DNA from: Sphingobium_A sp965228065
GTDB lineage: Bacteria > Pseudomonadota > Alphaproteobacteria > Sphingomonadales > Sphingomonadaceae
DNA length: 64,000 nucleotides
NCBI GenBank assembly: GCA_965228065.1
Contig: OZ245788.1
Location: 2,418,001 to 2,482,000 of the forward strand
Direction: 5' to 3'
Shown piece after piece: positions 15,427 through 23,656 of the stretch. The notes below the pieces were generated by a model. The model saw nothing but the letters and a program-made list of their open reading frames with translations, was not told the DNA's origin and searched no databases. A program made the translations under genes and the position numbers. Position 1 is the first letter of the stretch; each line of letters opens with the position of its first letter.

Positions 15427-15442
15427 GAATTATACGATAATC
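15427..15442. promoter_or_regulatory. Operator-like motif, copy 2, in divergent promoter region
   Basis: GAATTATACGATAATC, reverse complement of copy 1 at 14702-14717 with one mismatch. It sits in the AT-rich divergent region between the regulator gene (start 15364, minus) and the leader/primase operon (start 15536, plus), where autoregulation would be expected. Confidence 0.5.
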
Positions 15443-15535
15443 ATATATACGTGTCACGCTCCGGATTAGAGGCGATCGGATGGAGCAAGGCTCCGCGATC
15501 CGGACCGATCAACGATATTCGAAAGGACGGATCGC

Positions 15536-15592
15536 ATGGTCGCGATTTTCGGGACGATGATGCGCGCGCCGACGGCGATGCCACTGCGATGA
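15536..15592 (+). CDS. Short leader peptide coupled to the primase gene
   Basis: An 18-codon frame (MVAIFGTMMRAPTAMPLR) starts at an ATG that has the best ribosome site of the region (AAGGACGG, 7 bases upstream). It ends in a TGA that overlaps the ATG of the primase frame as ATGA at 15589-15592. The long downstream frame itself has no ribosome site at that ATG, so translation of the primase by coupling to this leader is a reasonable inference. The peptide itself has no recognised function. Confidence 0.4.
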   Translation: MVAIFGTMMRAPTAMPLR

Positions 15593-17700
15593 TCGATCCG
15601 GGCAGCCCTGTTGCGTTCGACGGAGAGGAGGCGAGCACTTTCCTCGCCATGCTCGATCAGATCCATCTGGTCGCGATCGATCCCGATCGTGGCCGGGTGG
15701 AGGGGCGGCATTTCTGCGCCGATCGCGACGCCGCGCTTGCCTGGGCGGCGGCGCGTAATCGATCGGCAAGCCTCTACTGGACGGTCAATCGCGTAACACC
15801 CGGGGTTCACGCCAAACCCCGCAAGGCGGATATCGTCGCCGCGCGTTTCATCCATGTCGATATCGATCCGCCGCGGGACGGCGGCGGCTTCGATCGCGGC
15901 ACGGTCGCCCGGCGGCTGGCGCGCCATGATCCGCCGCCAGGCCTGGTGATCGACAGTGGCGGCGGACTCCAGGCGTTCTGGCGGCTCGATGGCGCATGCG
16001 CCGATCTGCTCGCGGTCGAGGCGGTCAACGCGCAGGTCCGCGACGCGTTCGCAGGTGATGCCTGCCAGAATATCGATCGGCTGATGCGGCTGCCGGGATC
16101 GGTCAACTGGCCCAATGCCAGGAAGCGCGGCGCGGGGCGGATACCTGCAACGGCGCGGACGATTGCGCGCGATGACGGCCGCACTCACGGTCTGGCCACA
16201 TTGTCCCGCGCTTTCCCGCCCCCGCGTAACCTGCGCGTGAAAACATCATTCTCGGCCGTGGCCATGCTCACCGCCGATGATCTTGGCCTTGGCCGGTTCG
16301 ATCCGGTGCGCAGGGCGATCGAGGCGCCGTCCGGCATCGACCGATCGGGCGACCTGCTCGCCTGTGCGGGCGCCTTGGTGCGCGCCGGTTTTTCCGACGA
16401 TCAGGTGATCGGGATATTGATCAACCCCGCCAATCCGGTTTCCGCCCATATACGCGTACAGGCCGACCCGTGGCGCGCTGCGACGCGCGCACTGGGCAAG
16501 GTGCGGCGCGATGCGCAGGCCCGAACCGAAGTGGTCAGTGCGTCCGGGCCGCACATGGCCGCGCCGCCGATTTCCGCCACGCCCTATGGCGGGCGCGATC
16601 CCGCGACGATCCCGCCCAGGCCGTGGATCTATGGCCGGTACCTGCTGCGTAACACGGTGACGACAGTGATCGCGCCGGGCGGGGTGGGCAAATCATCGCT
16701 GATGGCGGTCACCGCGCTGGCACTTGCCACCGGGCGGCCGATCCTGGGCAAGACCGTATGGGACGGGCCCAAACGCTGCTGGCTGTGGAATCTGGAGGAT
16801 GACGGCGACGAGCTGGCTCGCCAGTTCGAGGGGGCTGCGCGGCGTCACGAGATTGCGCCCGCCGATTATGCCGGGCGCCTGTTCGTCGATAGCGGGCTCG
16901 ATGGCGCGCGGTTGTGCATCGCGGTGCAGGATCGCGGCGGCCTGTCCATTCTGCGCCCGATTGTCGAGGCGCTGGTCGCCGAACTGATCGCGCAGCGGAT
17001 CGACGTGCTGATCGTCGACCCCTTTGTTTCGTCACATCAGGTGGACGAAAACGACAATGGCAGGATCGACGCGGTCGCCAAGACCTGGGCGGAAATTGCC
17101 AAGCGCGCGGGCTGCTCGATCGTGCTCGTCCACCACGCCCGGAAGCTGGATGGGCGCAAGGTGACGATCGAAGCGAGCCGCGGCGCCGGTGCGCTGACCA
17201 ATGCGGCGCGCGCGACGATGGTGCTCAACCGCATGGATGCGGATCAGGGCGACACTTTCGACATCCCCGAGGGGCAGCGCCGCCGTTACTTCACCGTGAG
17301 CGACGACAAGCACAATCGCGCGCCGGCCGAAGCCGCTGACTGGTACCGGATGGAAAGCGTGCCGCTGGGCAATAGCGGGCCCGAGGGCGGCGACAGCGTC
17401 GGTGTCGTCGTCCGCTGGATCCCGCCATCGGCGTTCGACGGTATTGGCGCCGCCGATCTGCGCCGCGTGCAGAACCGCATCGCCGCCGCATCATGGCGCG
17501 AGGATGTCCGCTCGCGTGAGCGCTGGGCGGGCAATGCCGTGGCCGCGACGCTCGGCCTGGATCCTGAAATCGACCGCCGGCGCGTCAGCGAGATGCTGCG
17601 TCAGTGGATCGCAAACGGCGCGCTGAAGGTGGCGGAGCGGCGCGACGCCAAATCGATGCCGCGCAAATTCGTGGAGGTAGGACAATGGGTGATCGAGTGA
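15589..17700 (+). CDS. Primase-helicase: RepB-like primase domain plus AAA (RepA-type) ATPase
   Basis: This is a 703-residue replication protein. The N-terminal part (about 20-200) resembles RepB/archaeo-eukaryotic primases: GRVEGRHFCADRD, SLYWTVNRVTPGVHAKPRK, and the acidic catalytic pair in HVDIDP. After a linker, residues about 345-600 form a RecA-like ATPase with Walker A GGVGKSS (Lys368), Walker B in VLIVDPF and RRYFTVSDDKHNR, as in RepA/AAA_25 helicases. The C-terminal 100 residues look like a winged-helix tail. Such fusions initiate replication of phages, plasmids and satellites. The start at 15589 is an ATGA overlap with a short leader; the frame is open to 15415, but the upstream part covers the operator-like motif. 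Only one short gene follows it; no integrase or capsid gene is visible. Confidence 0.8.
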   Translation: MIDPGSPVAFDGEEASTFLAMLDQIHLVAIDPDRGRVEGRHFCADRDAALAWAAARNRSASLYWTVNRVTPGVHAKPRKADIVAARFIHVDIDPPRDGGGFDRGTVARRLARHDPPPGLVIDSGGGLQAFWRLDGACADLLAVEAVNAQVRDAFAGDACQNIDRLMRLPGSVNWPNARKRGAGRIPATARTIARDDGRTHGLATLSRAFPPPRNLRVKTSFSAVAMLTADDLGLGRFDPVRRAIEAPSGIDRSGDLLACAGALVRAGFSDDQVIGILINPANPVSAHIRVQADPWRAATRALGKVRRDAQARTEVVSASGPHMAAPPISATPYGGRDPATIPPRPWIYGRYLLRNTVTTVIAPGGVGKSSLMAVTALALATGRPILGKTVWDGPKRCWLWNLEDDGDELARQFEGAARRHEIAPADYAGRLFVDSGLDGARLCIAVQDRGGLSILRPIVEALVAELIAQRIDVLIVDPFVSSHQVDENDNGRIDAVAKTWAEIAKRAGCSIVLVHHARKLDGRKVTIEASRGAGALTNAARATMVLNRMDADQGDTFDIPEGQRRRYFTVSDDKHNRAPAEAADWYRMESVPLGNSGPEGGDSVGVVVRWIPPSAFDGIGAADLRRVQNRIAAASWREDVRSRERWAGNAVAATLGLDPEIDRRRVSEMLRQWIANGALKVAERRDAKSMPRKFVEVGQWVIE

Positions 17701-18359
17701 ATGACACGACGAGCGCGAATGCCGTGCGAGCCGCAGGGCAAGGGCAGGGCGCCCCTGTCCGCAAGCGCCGCCGTCTGACCATCGTGACCGTCGAGCGCGG
17801 GCGCGAGGTGGCGGCCGATCGGGCTGCGCGCGTCCGGCTGGAGGCGGCGACCGCGATCGAGGTCAATCGCATCTTCAACCGGATCGATATGGCGGCCGAT
17901 CAGCCGATCGAGGTGAGCGACCGCGCCGATATCGATCGGCTGATGCGCGTGGTGGAACGGCGCATCGTCGAGGCGGCGTGGACGCTGGCGCGGCTGCCCG
18001 GCGACGATCCGTTCCACAGCCGGCGCTGCGGCGTCGCCTATATCCACGATCCCGCGGACCGTTTCGCCAATGCTGTATTGAATGGTGGAGCGTGGGACGA
18101 GGCTGCTCCGCGTCCACCCCGGCCCACCCCGCGCGAGATCGACGCCTATGAGCGCCCGCTCGAATGGCTGACCCTGCTGGAGCGCAGTCACGCCAAGCTG
18201 CTGTCGACCGCGGCTACCACCAAGCGTGGCGATCCGAGCCGCAACATCAATTGGGATCGGGTGCGGCGGGCATTGCCCGAAACGCACGGGCTGTCGGTGC
18301 GCACGTTGCAGCGTCGTTATGAAAGTGGCCTGCGCGCGATCGCCGGAGGGATGGCGTGA
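17685..18359 (+). CDS. Hypothetical phage-type protein (DUF6362-like)
   Basis: This 224-residue protein overlaps the end of the primase gene by 16 bp with a strong ribosome site (GTGGAGGTAGG) before ATG 17685. The middle reads VEAAWTLARLPGDDPFHSRR and the end RPTPREIDAYERPLEWLTLL ... GLSVRTLQRRYESGLRAIA, suggesting a C-terminal helix-turn-helix. I associate this layout with DUF6362 proteins of alphaproteobacterial phages and integrated elements, but this is from memory and unchecked. It probably works with the primase-helicase in replication or packaging control. Confidence 0.65.
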   Translation: MGDRVNDTTSANAVRAAGQGQGAPVRKRRRLTIVTVERGREVAADRAARVRLEAATAIEVNRIFNRIDMAADQPIEVSDRADIDRLMRVVERRIVEAAWTLARLPGDDPFHSRRCGVAYIHDPADRFANAVLNGGAWDEAAPRPPRPTPREIDAYERPLEWLTLLERSHAKLLSTAATTKRGDPSRNINWDRVRRALPETHGLSVRTLQRRYESGLRAIAGGMA

Positions 18360-18378
18360 ACGAGGCTCAAACACACTT

Positions 18379-18570
18379 TCAGAACCGCAATTTGAGCTGG
18401 TCGCGATGCGGCCGGGCGGGGGGCTGCTCGATCCGTTCGATAATCTCGTCGGCGAGTGCGTCGGCGGCGCGCTCGCGCAGACGTGTATCGCGGACGGTGA
18501 TGCCGATGCGTGCCCAGGCAGGCGCGGACAGGATGATCTCAGAGAGGTGGTCGGGGTCGATTCGTTCCAT
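18379..18570 (-). CDS. Small hypothetical protein behind a LexA-type box
   Basis: This 63-residue protein starts MERIDPDHLSEIILSAPAWA and contains RERAADALADEIIERIEQPP. It is helical and soluble, and resembles short uncharacterised proteins (DUF6771-like) that I recall from sphingomonad accessory regions. The ATG at 18570 is 10 bases from the GAAC-N7-GAAC box at 18581-18595, so DNA damage control is plausible. The frame is open to 18702, but that part runs through the box and hairpin, so the shorter form is chosen. It is convergent with the DUF6362-like gene. Confidence 0.65.
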   Translation of the reverse strand: MERIDPDHLSEIILSAPAWARIGITVRDTRLRERAADALADEIIERIEQPPARPHRDQLKLRF

Positions 18571-18580
18571 GAACTCATAG

Positions 18581-18595
18581 GAACAAAATAGGAAC
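18581..18595. promoter_or_regulatory. LexA-type box (GAAC-N7-GAAC), copy 2
   Basis: GAAC AAAATAG GAAC lies 10 bases upstream of the start codon of the small protein at 18379-18570. The position over the core promoter is typical of SOS repression in alphaproteobacteria. Confidence 0.6.
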
Positions 18596-18623
18596 ATTTG
18601 TGCAAGCGGCAATGTAAGAACAG

Positions 18624-18660
18624 GCCGTGACCGGCTGGGTTTTGTCCCGCCGGTCACGGC
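18624..18660 (-). terminator. Hairpin downstream of the UrcA-family gene
   Basis: GCCGTGACCGGC and GCCGGTCACGGC form a perfect 12-bp stem around a 13-base loop. It begins 16 bases past the minus-strand stop at 18677, so it most likely terminates that gene and insulates the SOS-type promoter that follows. Confidence 0.6.
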
Positions 18661-18676
18661 TGTCGCTTCAATAGAT

Positions 18677-19003
18677 TCACTGCGCCGCCAGTCGCGTTCC
18701 ACCCGTGGCCTGGGCTGCGGCGATCACCTGGTCGCGCTGGCTCGCAACGCGGGCGGCGGCGTTGGCGCGGCAGCGCTTGACCGCTTTCCAGCCGCGCGGA
18801 TCGGCGCTGGACGCGTCGCCGCATGCGGTGTTGATCGCGATCTCGATGCGACGGTCCAGGCTGTTGCGGCCCCTGGCAGTGCCGAGGTCGAGGTCTTCAT
18901 GTCCGACTGCCCGGACGATGGGGGCGTCCTGGGTCTGCGCCACAGCCGCCGGCGCAACGCACAGGGCTCCGGCAAGCGCGGACAGCGCGAGCAAGGTCTT
19001 CAT
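18677..19003 (-). CDS. UrcA family protein, secreted
   Basis: This 108-residue protein has a signal peptide (MKTLLALSALAGALCVAPAA, cleavage after AVAQ). It carries the UrcA pattern: VGHEDLDLGTARGRNSLDRR followed by a conserved pair of cysteines (NTACGD and VKRCRA). UrcA proteins are short periplasmic proteins of sphingomonads and relatives with no established activity. An in-frame ATG 12 bases upstream (19015) is also possible; 19003 starts the signal peptide cleanly. A LysR gene is divergent, 151 bp away. Confidence 0.8.
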   Translation of the reverse strand: MKTLLALSALAGALCVAPAAVAQTQDAPIVRAVGHEDLDLGTARGRNSLDRRIEIAINTACGDASSADPRGWKAVKRCRANAAARVASQRDQVIAAAQATGGTRLAAQ

Positions 19004-19154
19004 GACCGTTTCCATCCTTGTCTGAATCGCCGGTCGCTCCGGCAAATCCCTTCTACCGCACAGCGCGGGCTGGGCGTGAACAACGATGTTGCACTGCGAT
19101 ACTGCGATAATGCAGAATGCCATGCGCGATCGATCGGCGCAGAAGGTGCGGCAT

Positions 19155-20081
19155 ATGCTCGACTGGAACGACCTTCGCTATTTTCTGGCTGTTGCGCGCA
19201 CCGGCAGCACTCTGGCCGCGGGCAAATCCCTGCGCGTCAGCCAGACGACCGCCGCGCGCCGTGTCGCCGCGCTCGAGGCTGCGGCGGGCGTAACCCTGTT
19301 CGAGCGGCGACAGGCCGGCTATGTGCTGACCGCAGTGGGCGAAGCGCTGATGGAGCGCGCCGAAGCGGTCGAGGCTGCGGCGCACCGCTTCGCCGAAGAC
19401 GCCGGAGCGCATGGACGCGAGGCGAGCGGCACCGTTCGCCTGACCATGCAGGAGATTCATGCCGTCACAATCATGGCGCCGATCCTGCGCGACCTGCGTG
19501 AGGCGCATCCCGCAATCCGCATCGAACTGGATACCACCGAAAAGATGCGCGATCTGGAAGCGGGCGAGGCGGATATCGCGCTGCGCTGCGTCGGGCGCCC
19601 ATCGGGCAGCGGCCTGGTGGGACGGCGTGTCGCCGACGAACCCTGGACGGTCTATTGCAGCCGCGACTATGCCGCGCGCCACGGCACGCCGCGTCGACCG
19701 CGCGAGATGATCGGCCACACCATCGTCGGCGGGGGCGGTGAAGGGGTGTGGCGCATTTATCGATCCTGGCTTGAGCAGCATGGACTGGCCGACACGGTCG
19801 CCATCCATCACGATTCGCCGACCGGGCTGCTCTCCGCAGTGCGATCGGGCATGGGGCTTGCCACCTTGCCTTGTTTCGTCGCCGACACCGATCCCGATCT
19901 GATCCGCTGCATGCCCATCCCGCGCGACGTGGAACGTGGCGTCTGGCTGCTTACTCATGAACGGTTGCGCCATATCGCCCGGGTTCGCGTGGTGCTCGAT
20001 TTCCTGGCCGAGCGACTGACCCGACTGGCTCACAAGCAGGCGAACGAGATGACGGCGATGCAGGAGATTTCTGGAGCATGA
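19155..20081 (+). CDS. LysR family transcriptional regulator
   Basis: This 308-residue cytoplasmic regulator has an N-terminal winged helix at residues 1-60 (MLDWNDLRYFLAVARTGSTL, SQTTAARRVAALE, FERRQAGYVLTAVGEAL). A periplasmic-binding-like effector domain lies at about 90-300 (GTVRLTMQEIHAVTIMAPIL and onward). The ATG at 19155 has GAAGGTG 8 bases upstream and matches the family start; in-frame codons further upstream have no family match. It is divergent from the UrcA gene, which may be a target, since LysR proteins often control the neighbour read in the opposite direction. The ligand is unknown. Confidence 0.9.
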   Translation: MLDWNDLRYFLAVARTGSTLAAGKSLRVSQTTAARRVAALEAAAGVTLFERRQAGYVLTAVGEALMERAEAVEAAAHRFAEDAGAHGREASGTVRLTMQEIHAVTIMAPILRDLREAHPAIRIELDTTEKMRDLEAGEADIALRCVGRPSGSGLVGRRVADEPWTVYCSRDYAARHGTPRRPREMIGHTIVGGGGEGVWRIYRSWLEQHGLADTVAIHHDSPTGLLSAVRSGMGLATLPCFVADTDPDLIRCMPIPRDVERGVWLLTHERLRHIARVRVVLDFLAERLTRLAHKQANEMTAMQEISGA

Positions 20082-20185
20082 CCGACGCCAGCCGGAGCAA
20101 TATGCCGTACCCGGCCGAAGGCGCGCGTTGCGTGGCTGCAACAATCGGACATCTCTCATACATGTTCCGTCGCTAACGTCGCGTC

Positions 20186-20602
20186 ATGATCCGGATCGAC
20201 AGGGCTGGCCGCGCGGCGGCGATCGTGCTTGCGGCGCTGGCTGCGTCCCCCGCGTCCGCGCAGCCGCAACCCCAGACCATCCAGATCGTCGTGTTCGGCG
20301 CCGATCCCTGCCCGCAATCGGACGACCCCGAAGAGATTGTGGTCTGCGCGCGGCTGCCAGAGGGCGAGCGTTTTCGTATCCCCAAGCGGCTGCGCGAACA
20401 GAAGCCGGAGGATGCGCCGGCAGAGCTGGCCTGGGGCAGCCGGGTCGATGCAATGAACAATCTCACGCGCTTCAGCCGGCCCAATAGCTGCTCGGTGGTC
20501 GGATCGGGCGGCCAGACCGGCTGCACCTCCGTGAGGCTCGACCAGTGGTTCGCCGAGCGTCGCGCGATGAAGGCGGAGGAGAAGGAAGGGCAAGTGCCCT
20601 GA
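20186..20602 (+). CDS. Conserved hypothetical secreted protein
   Basis: This 138-residue protein has a signal peptide (AAIVLAALAASPASAQ). The mature part holds VVFGADPCPQSDDPEEIVVC, then LPEGERFRIPKRLRE, and later NSCSVVGSGGQTGCTS, giving four cysteines that could form two disulfides in the periplasm. I recognise the pattern as a sphingomonad family of unknown function but cannot name a role. It stands between a LysR gene and a thioesterase gene, both on the same strand. Confidence 0.7.
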   Translation: MIRIDRAGRAAAIVLAALAASPASAQPQPQTIQIVVFGADPCPQSDDPEEIVVCARLPEGERFRIPKRLREQKPEDAPAELAWGSRVDAMNNLTRFSRPNSCSVVGSGGQTGCTSVRLDQWFAERRAMKAEEKEGQVP

Positions 20603-20663
20603 GCGTGTCGGGGTCGCGATCCGGGGCATCGTCAATTGCGAGCGCAACTCGTAAAGCCGCGAC

Positions 20664-21095
20664 ATGACCGACCGCACACCATGCATGACTCTGGCCGAAC
20701 TGGCCGATTTTCTCGACACCGTCTTTCCCGCGGCGACGCGGCCGTCGCTCGGGCGGCTGATATCCATTGATCCCGATCATGTTCGCATGACGCTCGATCC
20801 CGGTCCGGACATGCTGCGGCCCGGTGGGATCGTGTCGGGCCCGACGCTGATGGGGCTGGCGGATGTCGCGGCCTATGCGGTGATCCTGGCCCATATCGGT
20901 CCCGTCGCGATGGCGGTGACCAACAATCTGAACATGAATTTCCTGCGTGCGTGCAAGGTCGAGACGGTGACCGCCGATGCGCGGCTGCTCAAGCTGGGAC
21001 GGCGGCTTGCGGTTGTCGACGTCAGGATCTGGCAAGGTACTGAGGCGCGATTGGTGGCGCAGGCGACAGTGGGTTACGCGCTGCCGGTGGCGTAA
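20664..21095 (+). CDS. PaaI family hotdog-fold thioesterase
   Basis: This 143-residue cytoplasmic protein has the hotdog-fold signature: PGPDMLRPGGIVSGPTLMGL with the central helix LADVAAYAVILAHIG, then NNLNMNFLRAC and VGYALPV at the end. PaaI-type enzymes hydrolyse acyl-CoA or aryl-acyl-CoA thioesters; the residues SGPTLMGLAD occupy the usual active-site region. The substrate cannot be told from sequence. The start at 20664 is the first ATG after the 62-bp gap from the previous gene; a shorter start at its eighth codon is possible. Confidence 0.85.
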   Translation: MTDRTPCMTLAELADFLDTVFPAATRPSLGRLISIDPDHVRMTLDPGPDMLRPGGIVSGPTLMGLADVAAYAVILAHIGPVAMAVTNNLNMNFLRACKVETVTADARLLKLGRRLAVVDVRIWQGTEARLVAQATVGYALPVA

Positions 21096-21200
21096 GGGCG
21101 ACCTCATAACTTCGTCCAGAACGGATGAAGCCGGACATTGCCGTCCCCATATCCCGGCCCCATCTTCGCCTCGCGACCATATAGGAAGACTGGAGGTTCG

Positions 21201-21947
21201 ATGATCGACGTCAGCAGCTATCCCAGTCCTGAGAGCGTGGGCGCGACCGCGATCTATGCGGTGGGGGACATTCATGGCCGGCTGGACCTGCTCGACGAGA
21301 TCGAGGCTGCGATCGGCGCCGACATCGCGACGACGCGACCGGCGCGCCCGGTGATCTGCTATCTCGGCGACTATGTCGATCGCGGTCCCGCGTCAGCGCA
21401 GGTGATCGATCGGTTGAGCACGCCGTTCGCGGACGGTGTCGCTCGCGTCTTCCTGATGGGCAATCATGAGCATCGGATGCTTGGTTTCCTCGACAAGCCC
21501 GCGGAAGATGGCCCGGCCTGGCTGCAATATGGCGGCCGTGAGGCGCTTGAAAGCTATGGGTTGATCGTTCCCGACAGCCCAACCTCGGGCGACTGGCCGC
21601 GGCTGCGCGATGCACTGGCTGCTGCGCTGCCGGATCGGCACCTCGCATTCCTGTGCGCGCTGCGGCTGGCCTTTGTCTGGCGGGACTATCTGTTCGTCCA
21701 TGCCGGATTGAATCCGGCCCGCCCCGCGACCGAACAGGATGCCCATGATCTGATGTGGATCCGCGAGCCGTTCCTCAGCTCCGACCACGACTGGGGCCTG
21801 CGCGTCGTCCACGGGCATGTCATCGTGGACGAGCCGGTCTTCCGGCCGAACCGTATCGGAATCGACACCGGCGCCTATTATTCTGATCGGCTAACCTGTC
21901 TGATCGTGACCGATGCCGGCACGCGACTGATCCAGACGATGCCGTAA
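21201..21947 (+). CDS. Serine/threonine protein phosphatase (PPP-type metallophosphoesterase)
   Basis: This 248-residue enzyme has the metal-binding motifs of bacterial PPP phosphatases: GDIHGRLDLL near residue 24, GDYVDRGP near 57 and GNHEHRM near 88. The later VHAGLNPA and GHVIVDEPV supply the remaining histidines. It hydrolyses phosphate esters in proteins or small molecules with a two-metal centre. The ATG at 21201 has GGAGG 5 bases upstream, and an upstream in-frame ATG at 21138 lacks one. It is probably monocistronic. Confidence 0.9.
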   Translation: MIDVSSYPSPESVGATAIYAVGDIHGRLDLLDEIEAAIGADIATTRPARPVICYLGDYVDRGPASAQVIDRLSTPFADGVARVFLMGNHEHRMLGFLDKPAEDGPAWLQYGGREALESYGLIVPDSPTSGDWPRLRDALAAALPDRHLAFLCALRLAFVWRDYLFVHAGLNPARPATEQDAHDLMWIREPFLSSDHDWGLRVVHGHVIVDEPVFRPNRIGIDTGAYYSDRLTCLIVTDAGTRLIQTMP

Positions 21948-22126
21948 GGCCGATCGAGCGCGATTTTCGGATCAGGACAGGATCGTCCGGCGCTTCCGAT
22001 TCAGGATTTTCCGTATTTTAATCGGGGTGGCGGCGCTTTGCTCCGGAATGGCTGTTTCCAAAAAGAGAATCGTTGGCGAAACGGAAAACGCGCGGTTATT
22101 CTCCCGGTAAATCGGGGAGGGTGACG

Positions 22127-23173
22127 ATGGCTGCGGGCACGATACGTTCGAAGATTCTGCGCTGGCTGAAGCGTATCGGCATCGGCATCGTCGCGCTGTT
22201 TCTCGCGGCGCTCGTCACCGGTACCATTTACGAGCAGCTCGCGCGCCATCGTGCCGAACGCGACTATCCACCGCGCGGGCAGATGGTCGATATCGGCGGA
22301 CGCAAGATGCATATCGACTGCCGGGGCAGCGGATCGCCGACGGTGATCTTCGAGGCCGGGCTCGACAGCACCGGATCGCTGACCTGGGATGGCGTTCAGG
22401 ACACGATCGCCAAGACGACGCGCGCCTGTTCCTATGATCGTGCCGGGGTGATGTGGAGCGATCCGACGCCCGGTGCGCAGGATGGAGAGAAGGTTGCCGA
22501 CGATCTCCACGCCACGCTGAAGGGCGCGGGGATCACCGGGCCGCTGGTGATGGTCGGTCACTCGCTCGGCGGGCCGTACATCATGACCTATATCCGCAAA
22601 TACGGCGATCCGGTGAAGGGCATGGTGTTCGTCGACACCTCGCACCCTGATCAGGTCAAGCGCATGCACAACGAGAAGCTGGCCAAGGCCAGCGAAGGCA
22701 ATTGGTTCGTCGATCTGATGATCGCATCGTCCTGGACGGGGATCATTCGGGCGATGGACGCAGATTCGAAGACCCCCGGCATCCCCGATCGCACCAGGAC
22801 GGTCGGCGCCGCTTATGGCCCACAGACCATTGCGGGATCGATGAAGGAGGCGCGCTCGCTCGATCTGATCCTTGCTCAGGGCGGCAAACTGCGCACGCTT
22901 GGCGATCGCCCGCTGGTCGTGCTCACTGCCACCCAGCCATATCCCGAGGAAACCGTCAAAGCGCTTGGCATGACCAGGCAGGATGCGGACAAGATGCAGG
23001 CGACGTGGAAGCAACTGCATGTCGAGGAGGCGAGCTGGTCGACGCGGTCGCGGCAGGAACTGGTTCCCGATTCCGGCCATTTCATCCAATATGCGCGGCC
23101 GGATCTGGTGATCAAGGCGGTGAACGAGGTCGTCGACACGGTGCGTACCGATGCCGCAAGCGGGAAGCCCTGA
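22127..23173 (+). CDS. Membrane-anchored alpha/beta hydrolase
   Basis: This is a 348-residue protein with one N-terminal transmembrane helix (IGIGIVALFLAALVTGTIY) and the hydrolase domain outside. The nucleophile elbow is GHSLGG with Ser146, and the fold begins at MVDIGGRKMHIDCRGSGSPT. A His near the end in DSGHFIQY probably completes the triad. The start at 22127 follows GGGGAGGGTGACG; a longer frame from 22073 lacks a ribosome site. Related proteins are annotated as esterases or haloalkane-type hydrolases, and the substrate is not evident. It stands alone, with intergenic gaps on both sides. Confidence 0.85.
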   Translation: MAAGTIRSKILRWLKRIGIGIVALFLAALVTGTIYEQLARHRAERDYPPRGQMVDIGGRKMHIDCRGSGSPTVIFEAGLDSTGSLTWDGVQDTIAKTTRACSYDRAGVMWSDPTPGAQDGEKVADDLHATLKGAGITGPLVMVGHSLGGPYIMTYIRKYGDPVKGMVFVDTSHPDQVKRMHNEKLAKASEGNWFVDLMIASSWTGIIRAMDADSKTPGIPDRTRTVGAAYGPQTIAGSMKEARSLDLILAQGGKLRTLGDRPLVVLTATQPYPEETVKALGMTRQDADKMQATWKQLHVEEASWSTRSRQELVPDSGHFIQYARPDLVIKAVNEVVDTVRTDAASGKP

Positions 23174-23374
23174 CGATCGGGCTCTTGCCGGTGGCAAAGC
23201 GCTGGCCGGCTTCCTATATTGATCGTATCGCGCCGCTTCGTTCACGGGCAGGGCACGACTGAGAGATGCTTCGTGCTCCCGCTCTGACGTGGGAGCGGCA
23301 TGCCCGGGATTTCCGATCCAGCATTGTCCTGTGCACGTTTCTCCGTATCCTCGTCATTCCTGAAAGGACACGCC

Positions 23375-23656
23375 ATGCAGCCATCGTCCACATTATGTCG
23401 TGCGCAGGAAGCGCATCATCGCAGCCTGGCGGCCGCTACCGCACTCTCCAATATCAAGACCGTGTCGATGGCCGCCGCCGCAGCCTGGGCACGCGAAGCG
23501 ATCGACGCGGAACGGCGCGAAGACCGGGCGATCCGTCGGCAAGAAGCCGCCGACGCCACGGCAAGGCTTCGTCTCGAACAGCCCTTCCTGCAGGATCGCA
23601 GTTTCAGCGAGAATCCCGATCGTGGCTTCCCCGAGGGTGAAAGACATCGTGAGTGA
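23375..23656 (+). CDS. Small hypothetical protein
   Basis: This 93-residue soluble protein is rich in Ala, Arg and Glu (MQPSSTLCRAQEAHHRSLAA ... REAIDAERREDRAIRRQEAA), likely one long helix or coiled coil. I recognise no domain. The ATG at 23375 has AAAGGA 7 bases upstream. Its TGA overlaps the GTG start of the patatin-like gene (GTGA), which supports it as real and cotranslated. Confidence 0.6.
   Translation: MQPSSTLCRAQEAHHRSLAAATALSNIKTVSMAAAAAWAREAIDAERREDRAIRRQEAADATARLRLEQPFLQDRSFSENPDRGFPEGERHRE

Noticed and set aside
14345..18602. Calling the accessory block a complete prophage
   Set aside because: No integrase, terminase, capsid, tail or lysis gene is visible, so only a partial element is supported.
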